Below are positions 55,784-64,000 of a stretch of 64,000 bases of DNA, piece by piece. Within the stretch, counting starts at the first letter, position 1. Each line of letters begins with the position of its first letter. The stretch covers positions 47,036 through 111,035 of the forward strand of contig JAUHZY010000002.1 in assembly GCA_030425825.1 (NCBI GenBank), given 5' to 3'. The notes below the pieces were generated by a model. That model searched no databases and was not told the DNA's origin. It saw only the letters and a program-made list of their open reading frames with translations. The position numbers were made by a program, and so were the translations under genes. The DNA is from Alphaproteobacteria bacterium (GTDB lineage: Bacteria > Pseudomonadota > Alphaproteobacteria > JAUHZY01).

Positions 55784-57409
55784 TTAAGCGGTTCTGCTGC
55801 CCGCGAGAGCATTCATCTGCCATCTAATCACTCTTGAGATTCCCGTTGTATCAAGCTCTCTCTCATGAACAGTAAGCTCTAGATCTACGGCTCCGTTGCC
55901 TTGCGGGATGTTGATGTTTGCAGGTTCAGCGTGAAATGAGCGGTCTTTTTCAAATTTTGCAAGTTTCTGAACACCAGCTTCCAAGCGGTTCGCAATCGCG
56001 TCGACATTTCCGCCGCTATGTGTAACGCGCAGGTGACCGCCGCCAGATCCTGGGCGCAAGGAACCTTGGCCAGGAACAACAACAAGAGATTCTTCAGCGA
56101 CTAGGAAGTTTGCAATGTCTTTATCAGTTTCTAAAATTTGTCCTGATTTCAGAATAACTTCATCACCCTTCATAACATCAGGTCCTTCATACTTGCGACC
56201 CGTAAAATTATGCTTCACCCACAAATACATGGCAGACTCAGGTTTGTTAGGGTCTAGGCCTTCAATCTGGTTTATTCTTTCGTATAATGCATCGTGAGAA
56301 AGCTTCAATCTTAGAAGTGTATTAACAAGATGTTTTGCAGATTCTGGATTTGTTAGATGTGCGTAATACCCTTGTTGCATTGGCTCTGGTGAGCCCGAGC
56401 TAACTTGTGATTGTAAGGCATACACTTTCTGCATCAATTTTTTGTTGCTTGAAACAGCGGCACCCTGACGCCACCCTGTCATGTCACCTTCTTTTGACGC
56501 CCCGATAATCGTGATAAGATTTTCTGGTTTCTTAAGGTGTTTTGCCAGGTTGGGCGTTGAGTTTTTAATCACAAAATCTTTCAGGGTCGCGACCTTGAAT
56601 TCATTAGCGAACGCGCATTCATTTCCAACGACGTATTTTTCACCTACAACATAATCACCGTCTACCAATGGAAAATAATCGTCGATCAAAATGTCTGACC
56701 CATCTTTGCCTTCTTCGTCTTTCTCAATCCTTACAATGGCACCTGCTCTCTCGAGCTTTTCCAGGTCAAGATTTTTAAAGTTTAGCTTTCTGTAAAGAGC
56801 ATCTTGAATGATCCATGCATCTGTATATTTTTCAATAAGCTCGAATGTTTGCTTGATGCTCTCTTCTGTTGAGTTGGGTCCGCCTGTTGGGTTGTTTTCT
56901 TCCCACATAACGGCTTGAATGTTTTGCCCATGCTTTTTAAGAGTAGATTCAAGCTCTTTATGATCGATAGGGTTTCCTTTTACAAAGAGAGGGATCATGC
57001 CTTCAATCTTTGCCATATTGGCATGAGATCCCCAGAAGGGTTCAAAAATCAGCATGTATTTTCCAGGGTTTGCAATTGTTCTAATGGTCGTATCTAGAAC
57101 ACCTTTCCCACCATTTCCAACAACGACATCATCTCTGGAGAACTTTATCCCAGCTTCAACAGAAACCTCTTCTGCTACAGCGTCGCGAAGTTCATTGATT
57201 CCAGCGAAAAAAGGATATTTTGCAGAGTTGCCACTAGCTGCTTTCGAGACAGCGCTTCTGACTTCTGGAGAAGGGTTGCCATCTAGTTGTCCTGCGCTTG
57301 CGATAACGAGTTCGCTTTTTTCTTTTCCCGTGATTTTCATAGCATCGGGGACGAGGCTTAATGTTGCTGAAACATTGATTTTGTCTAGTCTTGGATTAAG
57401 GCTTGGCAT
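55784..57409 (-). CDS. Pyridoxal-phosphate aminotransferase, fold type I, with insertion
   Basis: A 541-residue aminotransferase, longer than the usual 400. Family marks in order: SAGQLDGNPSPEVRSAVSKA near residue 38, VVVGNGGKGVLDTTI near residue 95, NNPTGGPNSTEESIKQ near residue 172, IIQDALYRKLNF near residue 200. The PLP lysine is in IIGASKEGDMTGWRQGAAVS near residue 297. The C-terminal arginine candidate is in GHLRVTHSG near residue 470. Between the DALY and SKEG motifs is an extra segment of about 50 residues, and about 70 residues extend the C-terminus. The substrate is not deducible. Confidence 0.85.
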   Translation of the reverse strand: MPSLNPRLDKINVSATLSLVPDAMKITGKEKSELVIASAGQLDGNPSPEVRSAVSKAASGNSAKYPFFAGINELRDAVAEEVSVEAGIKFSRDDVVVGNGGKGVLDTTIRTIANPGKYMLIFEPFWGSHANMAKIEGMIPLFVKGNPIDHKELESTLKKHGQNIQAVMWEENNPTGGPNSTEESIKQTFELIEKYTDAWIIQDALYRKLNFKNLDLEKLERAGAIVRIEKDEEGKDGSDILIDDYFPLVDGDYVVGEKYVVGNECAFANEFKVATLKDFVIKNSTPNLAKHLKKPENLITIIGASKEGDMTGWRQGAAVSSNKKLMQKVYALQSQVSSGSPEPMQQGYYAHLTNPESAKHLVNTLLRLKLSHDALYERINQIEGLDPNKPESAMYLWVKHNFTGRKYEGPDVMKGDEVILKSGQILETDKDIANFLVAEESLVVVPGQGSLRPGSGGGHLRVTHSGGNVDAIANRLEAGVQKLAKFEKDRSFHAEPANINIPQGNGAVDLELTVHERELDTTGISRVIRWQMNALAGSRTA

Positions 57410-57524
57410 TTTGTGCTCCTTTGTTTTTTATATTTTTAGTTTGGCAAATTTATCGGAATATATTTCGATACTCAAGCACTATTTTCCCAAAAAGAATGGA
57501 TGTGTGTTTTTATTGAGTTTGATC

Positions 57525-57553
57525 TTGCAAGCCTCAAGACTTTGGTGTATGCT
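57525..57553 (+). promoter_or_regulatory. Putative promoter of tRNA-fMet
   Basis: TTGCAA (57525-57530), 17-base spacer, TATGCT (57548-57553). Transcription would start near 57560, about 16 bases before the mature tRNA. Confidence 0.6.
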
Positions 57554-57575
57554 CCGCAGCTCACTCTATTTCTGT

Positions 57576-57652
<77 letters not shown>

Positions 57653-57666
57653 ATAAAATCAAATAG

Positions 57667-57819
57667 TTAGGTAGGTAATACCGTTTCGTTGACGGTTTCA
57701 TTGCCGCACTGTTGCCGCATTTGACGTGTGTTATCCTTGATGTTCCTAAAATTATTTCTGGCTTTTTGCTGGCGTTCTGATTGAATAACCATACGTTGGT
57801 ACAATTCAAGGTTTTTTAA
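57667..57819 (-). pseudogene. Truncated protein-coding fragment next to tRNA-fMet (possible integrase remnant)
   Basis: A minus-strand frame reads HLKNLELYQRMVIQSERQQK, then ARNNFRNIKDNTRQMRQQCG, then NETVNETVLPT and stop at 57667-57669. The frame is open back to about 57838, into the start of the plus-strand gene. The string looks like a charged helical C-terminus of a longer protein. A position with its 3' end against a tRNA is where integrase genes of mobile elements often lie. I did not recognise the family with certainty. Inference only. Confidence 0.4.
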
Positions 57820-60800
57820 ATGAACAAAAAATGGCTTAGGTTAAGAGATTTTGACGGTAGTCAAGCCAATGCTTTTGAAGAATTGGTGTGTCAGATTGCT
57901 CGGTCTGAAGAAATACCAGGCAAAGAAAAATTTATAAGAGTGGGCAATCCAGACGGTGGAGTTGAAGCGTATTGTGTGCTTTCATCTGGTGAAGAATATG
58001 GTTGGCAAGCAAAATTCTTTGATAACCTGAGTCAGACTAGCATTAATCAACTCGATAAATCTATTAAATCTGCTTTAAAAACTCACCCAAATTTAACAAA
58101 ATATTATGTTTGTATACCTTTTGATTTGCCTGATCCAAGGACTGAAAAAAAAGGCAAGAAACAAAAGTCTGCAAAAGATAAATGGGATGATTGGGTTAGT
58201 AAATGGAGTGACTATGCCGAAAAGCAAGGCAGAGCTTTAGAGGTTGAGCTTTGGGGTAGTTCAGAATTATTAGAAAGATTAACAAAACCTGAGCATGAGG
58301 GAAGAAGGTATTACTGGTTTAATGACGAGGAGTTCAGTGATAAATGGTTTGAAGAACGGCTTGAAGAAAATATAGAAAATTTGGGTAAAAGGTATACGCC
58401 TGAATTAAATTACGAGCTGCCAATAAGCGAGGCCTTTGATGGGCTTGCAAGAAACTCTGACTTTAAGGAGAGATTTAAAAAAAAATATTATGAATTTTTA
58501 AAGCAATATAACAAATCTACTAAGAATTTAAATGAACAAGATGTGAGTGCGCTTTTTGAAAAACTTCAAGAGTCGAAGACTTCTTTACAAAAACTGTTTG
58601 ATACAATCAATTTTGATTATACCTTCAGTTTAGATGACAATGCGTTTTATGAAGTGCTGAAGGATTTAGATTCGTCTACATCTGAATTAATATATAAACT
58701 TTATGATTTAAAAGAAAAAGCCGAGAAGGTACAATCAGATGTAGCTTCTCAATATTCATGGAAAATAAATGAATTAAGAAACTTGTCACGTCCAATAACT
58801 TATTTTAAAGAACTCATAGCTAGCTTAGCTGTTAAATTATACAACAACCCTTCTTTAATGCTGATGGGAGATGCTGGAACAGGTAAATCTCATTTGTTAG
58901 CAGATGTGGCAAAGAGAAGAGAGAAAAATACCCAGAACACAATATTATTACTAGGACAGCACTTTAAAAATGATGAAATATGGACACAGATTAAGAAGCA
59001 ACTAGGGCTAAATTGTTCAAAAGAAGAGTTGCTTGGAGCGCTTGATGTAAAGGCTGAAATAAGTGGAGAAAGAATTTTAATTTTTATTGATGCTATTAAC
59101 GAGGGTGATGGTAAGTCTTTCTGGAAAGACAGCCTGCTTGGTTTTATTACATCAATTAAAAGATACTCCAACCTAGGCATTGTATTTAGTTTGCGATCTA
59201 CTTATAAGAAAGCGGTTTTGCCACCCTCGTTTGAAGAGGGTGTCGATGCAGTGATAACTTATCATGAGGGGTTTAGTGGGCATGAGTATGAGGTTATAAA
59301 GCTCTTTTTTGACAATTTTGGCATTATGCAGCCAACTATTCCTCTCTTAAGTCCAGAATTCTCTAATCCGCTTTTTCTAAGACTGTTTTGCGAAGGGTTA
59401 TCGAATAAAAAAGGTTGTACATTTGATGGCTCAGAAGGTTTTAGCCAAATAGTTGATTTGTATTTTTTTGGTGTTAATAAAACACTTGAAGAAAAGTATA
59501 ATATTTCTCAGAAACTTGGTCTTTTAGAAACAGTTGTAGATCAGTTTATAGAAAAAGTATGGGAGAATAATGGTTACAGTTTAGCGTACTCAGAAACCTA
59601 TAGTTTAATTGGTGATTTGCTCAAGAAAAGTCATATTGATAATGTTCCAGAGGTTTTTAATACACTGATTCTTGAGGGGGTCTTTATTGAAAGCCCTGAC
59701 TACCAAGGCGGAGAGGTTGTATACTTTACATATGAAAGACTTGGCGATTATTTAACGGCGAAATATTTATTGAATAAACACTTCAATCCACAATACCCCG
59801 ACTCTTTCCTATCAAGCGATTCAAGGCTAAAAAAAATTATAGAAGAAGGTAATGGTTATTATAAGAAAGGATTGCTAGATGCACTCTCTATTCAACTACC
59901 AGAAAAATATGACATAGAGCTTTATGAGCTGGGGGATAACAGAGATCTAAAAGTTATTGCAGAGAGCTTTATAGATAGCACTGTTTGGAGAGATAAAAAC
60001 TCTATTGGTAAAAAAGTAATTCCGTATATACGTCAAGAAATTTCTGAAAAGTTTCATCTAGGTGAGACTTTTCTCCAAATGGTTCTCCAAGTTACTGCTG
60101 TCCCAGATCATTTTTTTAATAGTGATTATCTCCATAATATTCTCAGCCAGCAAACTATGGCAAGAAGAGACGGGGAGTGGACACAGTTTATTCATGAAGA
60201 GTATCACAGTGATTATGGGCAGGACAATGTGTCCAATGTAAAAAGAATCATCGATTGGTTAATTGGTGGAAAATATATCGAAAACTTATCAAGGGAGTCA
60301 GTAAGGCTCATATGCCAAACAATTGCTTGGTTCTTAACAAGCTCTGATAGAGTGTTAAGGGACGACTCTACAAAAGCTCTTATATGCTTATTGCAAGATA
60401 AAATAGATTTTTTGTCGGAGCTGCTTAAATGCTTTTCATCAATTTACGAACCGTACATCAGTCAGCGTCTTTATGCGGTTGCTTATGGGTGTGCGGTCAG
60501 AACAAAAGATACCAAAAGCCTCTTAGGATTAGGTAATTATATTTTTGATACAGTTTTTGACACTGACAAAGTTGTTCCTGATATTCTGCTCAGGGATTAT
60601 GCAAGGGGCATTATTGATTATGCTTGCCATGTGGGGCATAAATTTACTTTTGATATAGAAAAGACACGACCTCCTTTTAAAAGTGATATGCCAGCTGAGT
60701 TTCCGACCAACGAAGAAATAAAAAAATATTCACTTAATCCACCCGAAGATAAAAAGTATCAGCATTCTCAAAATACTATTTTGTGGTCAATGGATTCGGG

Positions 60801-61971
60801 CGATTTCGGAAGGTATGTGGCTCAGTCTAATCTTGAGCGATGGAAGAAAGCTAGCCCGAAAGATTGGAGTAATTATGCTACGAAATTAATTTTTGAGAAA
60901 TTCGGTTATGATGTTGAGATGCACGGGAGTTTTGATAGAGAGCTTACGCTTGACTATATAGGTAGAATGCCGCCAAGAATAGAAAGAATAGGAAAAAAGT
61001 ATCAATGGATTGCATTTCATGAAATTTTAGCCATCATTGCTGATAATTATGAATTTTATGACTATGACGAGCTAGGCCTGATGGCTAAGCCATATAATGG
61101 TCCTTGGCAAAGGTATATCAGAGACATTGACCCCACATTCGTTTTTAGTAATAACTCTAAGTTGCTTCCTAGCAAGTGGAAGAAGGAAGACCATTATGGT
61201 AATTGGAACATTAGAAATTCTGACTGGGTAAAACTAGCCTCTGACATCCCTAAAACAGATAGCTTAGTTTCTTCTGTTGATGAGGGTGGGGCCGAATGGT
61301 TTTTTCTTAATAAACGCTTTGCTTGGGATGAGCCAACTTCTCCTGAGAAAGAAAAATATCAGACGCCCCATAAACAACTAAACCTTAAATTATCTGGTTA
61401 TTACATTCGGAAAGATGAAAGGTCGAAGTTTATAGATTGTTTAAAAAATAGAAACTTGAAGAACTTTTTCTTTGAAGAGGCTGAGTCTGATCAAGTTTAT
61501 AGTAGAGAGCCATATTGGGCAGCCCCTTTTTACAGCTCTCGTTCTGATCCTTGGCAGGAAATGCAAGATCCAGATGATAATTCTATCATAGGAAGTTTTG
61601 CAGAGGTTTGTAGATTATATTATTGGGAACAATATGGCTCTTCCGAAAGAATCATACAGCCTTCACAAGTGACTTTTGACATCTTACAGCTTCAATATGC
61701 GAGAGATGAGGGTCACTTCTTTAATAAAGAAGGGACTCTGACTTGTTTGGACCCAAGCTTAAACTACGATGAACAGCAGGGTTTGATGGTTAGAAAGAAG
61801 GACTTTTTAGAGGCGTTAGAAGATAATGGGTTAGAGGTAATATGGACTGTATTTGGAACAAAGTCTATATTTGGTGATTATAGTAATCGTCAAACATTAT
61901 ATGTTTCTGATGTGCTGTACCTTGATTCTGGAAAGCTTATTTCAAATATGCACAAAGAGTTTGAAGAATAG
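57820..61971 (+). CDS. PD-(D/E)XK nuclease-NTPase fusion, Avs (antiviral STAND)-like
   Basis: A 1383-residue protein. Residues 1 to about 170: nuclease-like domain with FDGSQANAFEELVCQIAR, then NPDGGVEAYCVL and EEYGWQAKFF (Asp45, Gln63-x-Lys65), a QxK variant of the PD-(D/E)XK site. Residues about 345-700: P-loop NTPase with Walker A GDAGTGKS at 350-357 and Walker B LIFIDAINEGDGK near 420-432, of the NACHT/STAND type. Residues about 700-1383: a large C-terminal region with no recognised motif, the place of the sensor in STAND proteins. Nuclease-STAND-large C-terminus is the layout of Avs antiphage proteins, which sense phage terminase or portal and then cut DNA. It is a stand-alone gene beside an XRE regulator. 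The family call is by eye; defence function is inferred. Confidence 0.7.
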   Translation: MNKKWLRLRDFDGSQANAFEELVCQIARSEEIPGKEKFIRVGNPDGGVEAYCVLSSGEEYGWQAKFFDNLSQTSINQLDKSIKSALKTHPNLTKYYVCIPFDLPDPRTEKKGKKQKSAKDKWDDWVSKWSDYAEKQGRALEVELWGSSELLERLTKPEHEGRRYYWFNDEEFSDKWFEERLEENIENLGKRYTPELNYELPISEAFDGLARNSDFKERFKKKYYEFLKQYNKSTKNLNEQDVSALFEKLQESKTSLQKLFDTINFDYTFSLDDNAFYEVLKDLDSSTSELIYKLYDLKEKAEKVQSDVASQYSWKINELRNLSRPITYFKELIASLAVKLYNNPSLMLMGDAGTGKSHLLADVAKRREKNTQNTILLLGQHFKNDEIWTQIKKQLGLNCSKEELLGALDVKAEISGERILIFIDAINEGDGKSFWKDSLLGFITSIKRYSNLGIVFSLRSTYKKAVLPPSFEEGVDAVITYHEGFSGHEYEVIKLFFDNFGIMQPTIPLLSPEFSNPLFLRLFCEGLSNKKGCTFDGSEGFSQIVDLYFFGVNKTLEEKYNISQKLGLLETVVDQFIEKVWENNGYSLAYSETYSLIGDLLKKSHIDNVPEVFNTLILEGVFIESPDYQGGEVVYFTYERLGDYLTAKYLLNKHFNPQYPDSFLSSDSRLKKIIEEGNGYYKKGLLDALSIQLPEKYDIELYELGDNRDLKVIAESFIDSTVWRDKNSIGKKVIPYIRQEISEKFHLGETFLQMVLQVTAVPDHFFNSDYLHNILSQQTMARRDGEWTQFIHEEYHSDYGQDNVSNVKRIIDWLIGGKYIENLSRESVRLICQTIAWFLTSSDRVLRDDSTKALICLLQDKIDFLSELLKCFSSIYEPYISQRLYAVAYGCAVRTKDTKSLLGLGNYIFDTVFDTDKVVPDILLRDYARGIIDYACHVGHKFTFDIEKTRPPFKSDMPAEFPTNEEIKKYSLNPPEDKKYQHSQNTILWSMDSGDFGRYVAQSNLERWKKASPKDWSNYATKLIFEKFGYDVEMHGSFDRELTLDYIGRMPPRIERIGKKYQWIAFHEILAIIADNYEFYDYDELGLMAKPYNGPWQRYIRDIDPTFVFSNNSKLLPSKWKKEDHYGNWNIRNSDWVKLASDIPKTDSLVSSVDEGGAEWFFLNKRFAWDEPTSPEKEKYQTPHKQLNLKLSGYYIRKDERSKFIDCLKNRNLKNFFFEEAESDQVYSREPYWAAPFYSSRSDPWQEMQDPDDNSIIGSFAEVCRLYYWEQYGSSERIIQPSQVTFDILQLQYARDEGHFFNKEGTLTCLDPSLNYDEQQGLMVRKKDFLEALEDNGLEVIWTVFGTKSIFGDYSNRQTLYVSDVLYLDSGKLISNMHKEFEE

Positions 61972-61986
61972 TTTTTATACTCTAAA

Positions 61987-62193
61987 TCAATCTATCAGGA
62001 CCGAAGAGCTTACTCCCAAAGCCTTCGCAATTCTCAACAAAACAAGAACCGAAAGATTCTTTTGTCCTGTTTCAACTTCACTTAAATAACTGCGGTCCAT
62101 TTCCGCACGAAACGCCAGCTCCTCTTGAGAGATGCTTTGCTTAATGCGCTCTTCACGAATTTTTTGACCAATTTTTACAAGTGTTTCATCCAT
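61987..62193 (-). CDS. XRE-family helix-turn-helix regulator
   Basis: A 68-residue DNA-binding protein with one HTH domain: IGQKIREERIKQSISQEELA, then AFRAEMDRSYLSEVETGQKN, then LSVLVLLRIAKALGVSSS. Such small XRE proteins often control restriction-modification or phage-defence genes. It is convergent with the nuclease-NTPase gene (15 bases apart) and divergent from the next gene across about 99 bases, where an operator would be expected; no clear palindrome was seen. Confidence 0.88.
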   Translation of the reverse strand: MDETLVKIGQKIREERIKQSISQEELAFRAEMDRSYLSEVETGQKNLSVLVLLRIAKALGVSSSVLID

Positions 62194-62292
62194 CCCGCAA
62201 TTTGAAAGCAGATGGAAGAATTTGTCTGTAGGCTATTGCCAACTATTTATAAATGAGTTAGATGGTGGAGAAATATTTTGAAAGGATTTGAT

Positions 62293-63369
62293 ATGATTAA
62301 CTTTCTAGAAAAAGTAGGGAAAACGATCTCTTATCTGATAATTGGTTATGTTTTCTTCGATGGTAGTAATTATGCGGAAGTAATTTTAGGTATGCTCTTT
62401 TTCTTCTCCGTCATTGAATACCTAGAACAGACCAATAAAACAATTAACTTAAAAGAAGAGAGATTAGATGCTCGCCTTAAGCGAATAGAAAGTATGCTTG
62501 GAATGCTTGACTATAACGATCTCAAACGTTTGAACGAGCTAAAGGAGAAAGATTCCTTAACGTTAAAACAAATTGAGAGGCTTGTGGAAGAGAAGCCTTT
62601 ATCATATACGGTGTCTTTTAGCATATCTCCAAACTATACAGAGATAATAAAAGCGTTTTGTGAAAAGTTTCCTGAATATCATTACGAAGACATATTAGAA
62701 AATCGTAGCAATATAAGCTTTATACAAGAATACTCAGGTGTTTTATGTACAAATTTTCAAGAAATTAAAGACCTTCCCGCAAAATATGAATTCACAATAT
62801 ATTGTGATGAAAGAAGTAACGCAGAGTTAATTTTTTACAAAGATGGTGTAAAAGTTGATGAGTATGACTTATTAAAAAACAACTGGTTTAAGAGTGCCGT
62901 TAGCATCAAAAGTAAGAAACATAAAAATGGTAAGCATTATTTAGTGATGGAGTGTTCTAACGGATCCGATTTTGAAGTTTATTTTGAAACAGATAGTGAT
63001 TTGAGCCAAACAAAAGATGAGCAGGATTTCCCAGAATACTTTCCTTTGAAAGAGCTTGTTGAATGTCTTAAAAATATTCATAAAAATTTTAACGGTGAAT
63101 TTATAAATCATTGTCACCAAAACGCTTTTAAAAAATTCCCCAAATATCTGGAAGAGTCCTTCTCTAGAAATGGCATTTCTTACGAAATTGATACCTATAA
63201 CTTAGCTTCTCTGGCACTTTCAAATCCTGTAGAAGATTTTGATACTCAAGAAACAGAGGTCATATCAGACAAGCGTCTGGATATTGAGCTTTATGAACAT
63301 GAGCAGTATTGGCACAACTTTAAAACAAAGTTTTTTGACTTTGGTATCAGAGTACATTTCAACGAGTAA
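62293..63369 (+). CDS. Membrane-anchored coiled-coil protein of unknown function
   Basis: The ATG at 62293 has AAAGGA 7 bases upstream; an in-frame TTG at 62278 is less likely. The 358-residue product has two hydrophobic segments at the N-terminus (about residues 10-23 and 29-44), then a charged coiled coil (about 47-100). A cytosolic domain of about 250 residues follows, in which no family motif was recognised. The codon use is AT-rich like the rest of the island. A role in defence or phage biology is only inferred from location. Confidence 0.7.
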   Translation: MINFLEKVGKTISYLIIGYVFFDGSNYAEVILGMLFFFSVIEYLEQTNKTINLKEERLDARLKRIESMLGMLDYNDLKRLNELKEKDSLTLKQIERLVEEKPLSYTVSFSISPNYTEIIKAFCEKFPEYHYEDILENRSNISFIQEYSGVLCTNFQEIKDLPAKYEFTIYCDERSNAELIFYKDGVKVDEYDLLKNNWFKSAVSIKSKKHKNGKHYLVMECSNGSDFEVYFETDSDLSQTKDEQDFPEYFPLKELVECLKNIHKNFNGEFINHCHQNAFKKFPKYLEESFSRNGISYEIDTYNLASLALSNPVEDFDTQETEVISDKRLDIELYEHEQYWHNFKTKFFDFGIRVHFNE

Positions 63370-63410
63370 AACGCACTGTTTTCACACTGTTAATTTGATA
63401 CAATGACCTT

Positions 63411-63749
63411 ATGGAAAAGAAGACAAAAGGCAGGAACGGCGGCACACTAACACCTTGGCAAAGGGGCCAGTCAGGCAACCCTCAAGGACGTCCGAAAGGT
63501 GCTTTAGGTATCAAGACGATTGTTTCAAAAATACTTGAGAAAGAAATGACGCTTGATAGTTTTGATGGTCGAAAGAAAAAAATGATTATTGAACATCTCG
63601 TCTATGCACAGGTCTGCAAGGCTCTCACAGGTGACACAAAGGCTTTTAATTCATTGCTGAATCAAGCTTATGGGAAACCATCAACAGTCGCTCAAGACTA
63701 TCCAGAAAATGGTATTGTTTTTGTGGAGTTTAATAAGGCTTCCAGATAA
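63411..63749 (+). CDS. DUF5681-type small protein
   Basis: A 112-residue protein starting MEKKTKGRNGGTLTPWQRGQ and containing SGNPQGRPKGALGIKTIVSK, the marker of the DUF5681 family, common in prophages and mobile elements, often near terminase genes. The C-terminal half is helical (LVYAQVCKALTGDTKAFNSL). The ATG is only 6 bases after a TACAAT (63399-63404), which would give a leaderless message if that is the -10. Function unknown. Confidence 0.75.
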   Translation: MEKKTKGRNGGTLTPWQRGQSGNPQGRPKGALGIKTIVSKILEKEMTLDSFDGRKKKMIIEHLVYAQVCKALTGDTKAFNSLLNQAYGKPSTVAQDYPENGIVFVEFNKASR

Positions 63750-63796
63750 TACACCTTAGGTAAATTGTCACATCAATTTCATCAGTGATAAACCCC

Positions 63797-63825
63797 TTGC
63801 ACACCGTTTCCTTTTAAGATATAAT
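63797..63825 (+). promoter_or_regulatory. Putative sigma-70 promoter in the right-end island
   Basis: TTGCAC (63797-63802), 17-base spacer, perfect TATAAT (63820-63825). It lies 39 bases before the ATG of the terminal ORF and would start transcription near 63832. Confidence 0.65.
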
Positions 63826-63864
63826 ATGTCGACTATAAAAAATAAGAAGAGTTTTTGAGGGAAG

Positions 63865-64000
63865 ATGGATAACAAGACACTCAAGTATATTCGGGACGGG
63901 CTCGCCGACCTTCTGGCTGTTGAAGGGGTTTCCAAGTACGATGGAAAGCCTTTTGTTGGTGGCTTTGATGATGTGTCTCCCTTTCGCCGAACACAGCGCG
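63865..64000 (+). CDS. Start of an unrecognised protein, cut by window end
   Basis: An ATG at 63865 with GAGGGAAG just upstream opens a frame (MDNKTLKYIRDGLADLLAVE, then GVSKYDGKPFVGGFDD) that stays open to base 64000. Base composition is richer in G+C than the two genes before it. I do not recognise the family from 45 residues. A well-formed promoter precedes it. Together with the DUF5681 gene it may belong to a prophage or mobile element continuing to the right. Confidence 0.7.
   Translation, partial: MDNKTLKYIRDGLADLLAVEGVSKYDGKPFVGGFDDVSPFRRTQR

Noticed and set aside
62193..62200. CCCGCAA in the island, as a copy of the tRNA-fMet 3' end (attachment site)
   Set aside because: Seven bases only; chance match, and no longer copy was seen.

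Overview
The window is a chromosomal segment of an AT-rich, flagellated alphaproteobacterium. This is inferred from gene order and family content: the S10-spc-alpha ribosomal block with adk after secY, a flgI-flgJ-flgN-like run, an ELM1-family protein, the coxB-coxA-ctaB-(small ORF)-ctaG order, the tol-pal-cpoB-tilS-ftsH order, and an ABHD10-like hydrolase. Genus cannot be given from the sequence alone.

Layout. 1-11361: ribosomal protein genes from the 3' end of rplB through rplQ, with secY, adk and rpoA; a near-consensus promoter restarts transcription before rpsM. 11377-12258: an ATP-grasp gene broken by one in-frame TAA. 12247-16394 (minus): flgI, flgJ-like, flgN-like, ELM1-like and ABC1-kinase genes, tightly packed. 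16589-18903 (minus): SNase-like nuclease, rnc, lepB, acpS. 18976-20076: ychF. 20073-28625 (minus): an 8.5-kb gene for a 2850-residue RTX repeat protein. 28761-31873: ABHD10-like hydrolase, VUT transporter, flagellin with an inserted module, YaiI-like protein. tRNA-Glu follows. 32122-42392 (minus): recJ, ftsH, tilS, cpoB, pal, tolB, tolA, tolR, tldD. 42464-46444: cytochrome oxidase genes. 46508-47191: alpha/beta hydrolase. 47296-51021: a second RTX protein (1241 residues). 51031-57409: MEMO/AMMECR1 fusion, LpoA-like lipoprotein, rsmI, yraN, recX, a 47-codon ORF and a long aminotransferase. tRNA-fMet sits at 57576-57652. 57667-64000: accessory DNA with a truncated reading frame abutting the tRNA, a 1383-residue nuclease-NTPase resembling antiviral STAND proteins, an XRE regulator, a membrane/coiled-coil protein, a DUF5681-type protein and an ORF running off the end. 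No gene-free stretch exceeds 300 bases.

How it fits together. Three sites matching the sigma-54 GG-N10-GC pattern lie before flgI, before flagellin and before the giant RTX gene, suggesting that the giant surface or secreted protein is expressed with the flagellar regulon. The two RTX proteins share an N-terminal domain of about 85 residues and the same N-RTX-middle-RTX-C layout, so they are paralogues of different size. The main candidates for something new are this RTX pair with its regulation, the flagellin with a carbohydrate-binding-like insert, and the tRNA-linked defence-like island at the right end.
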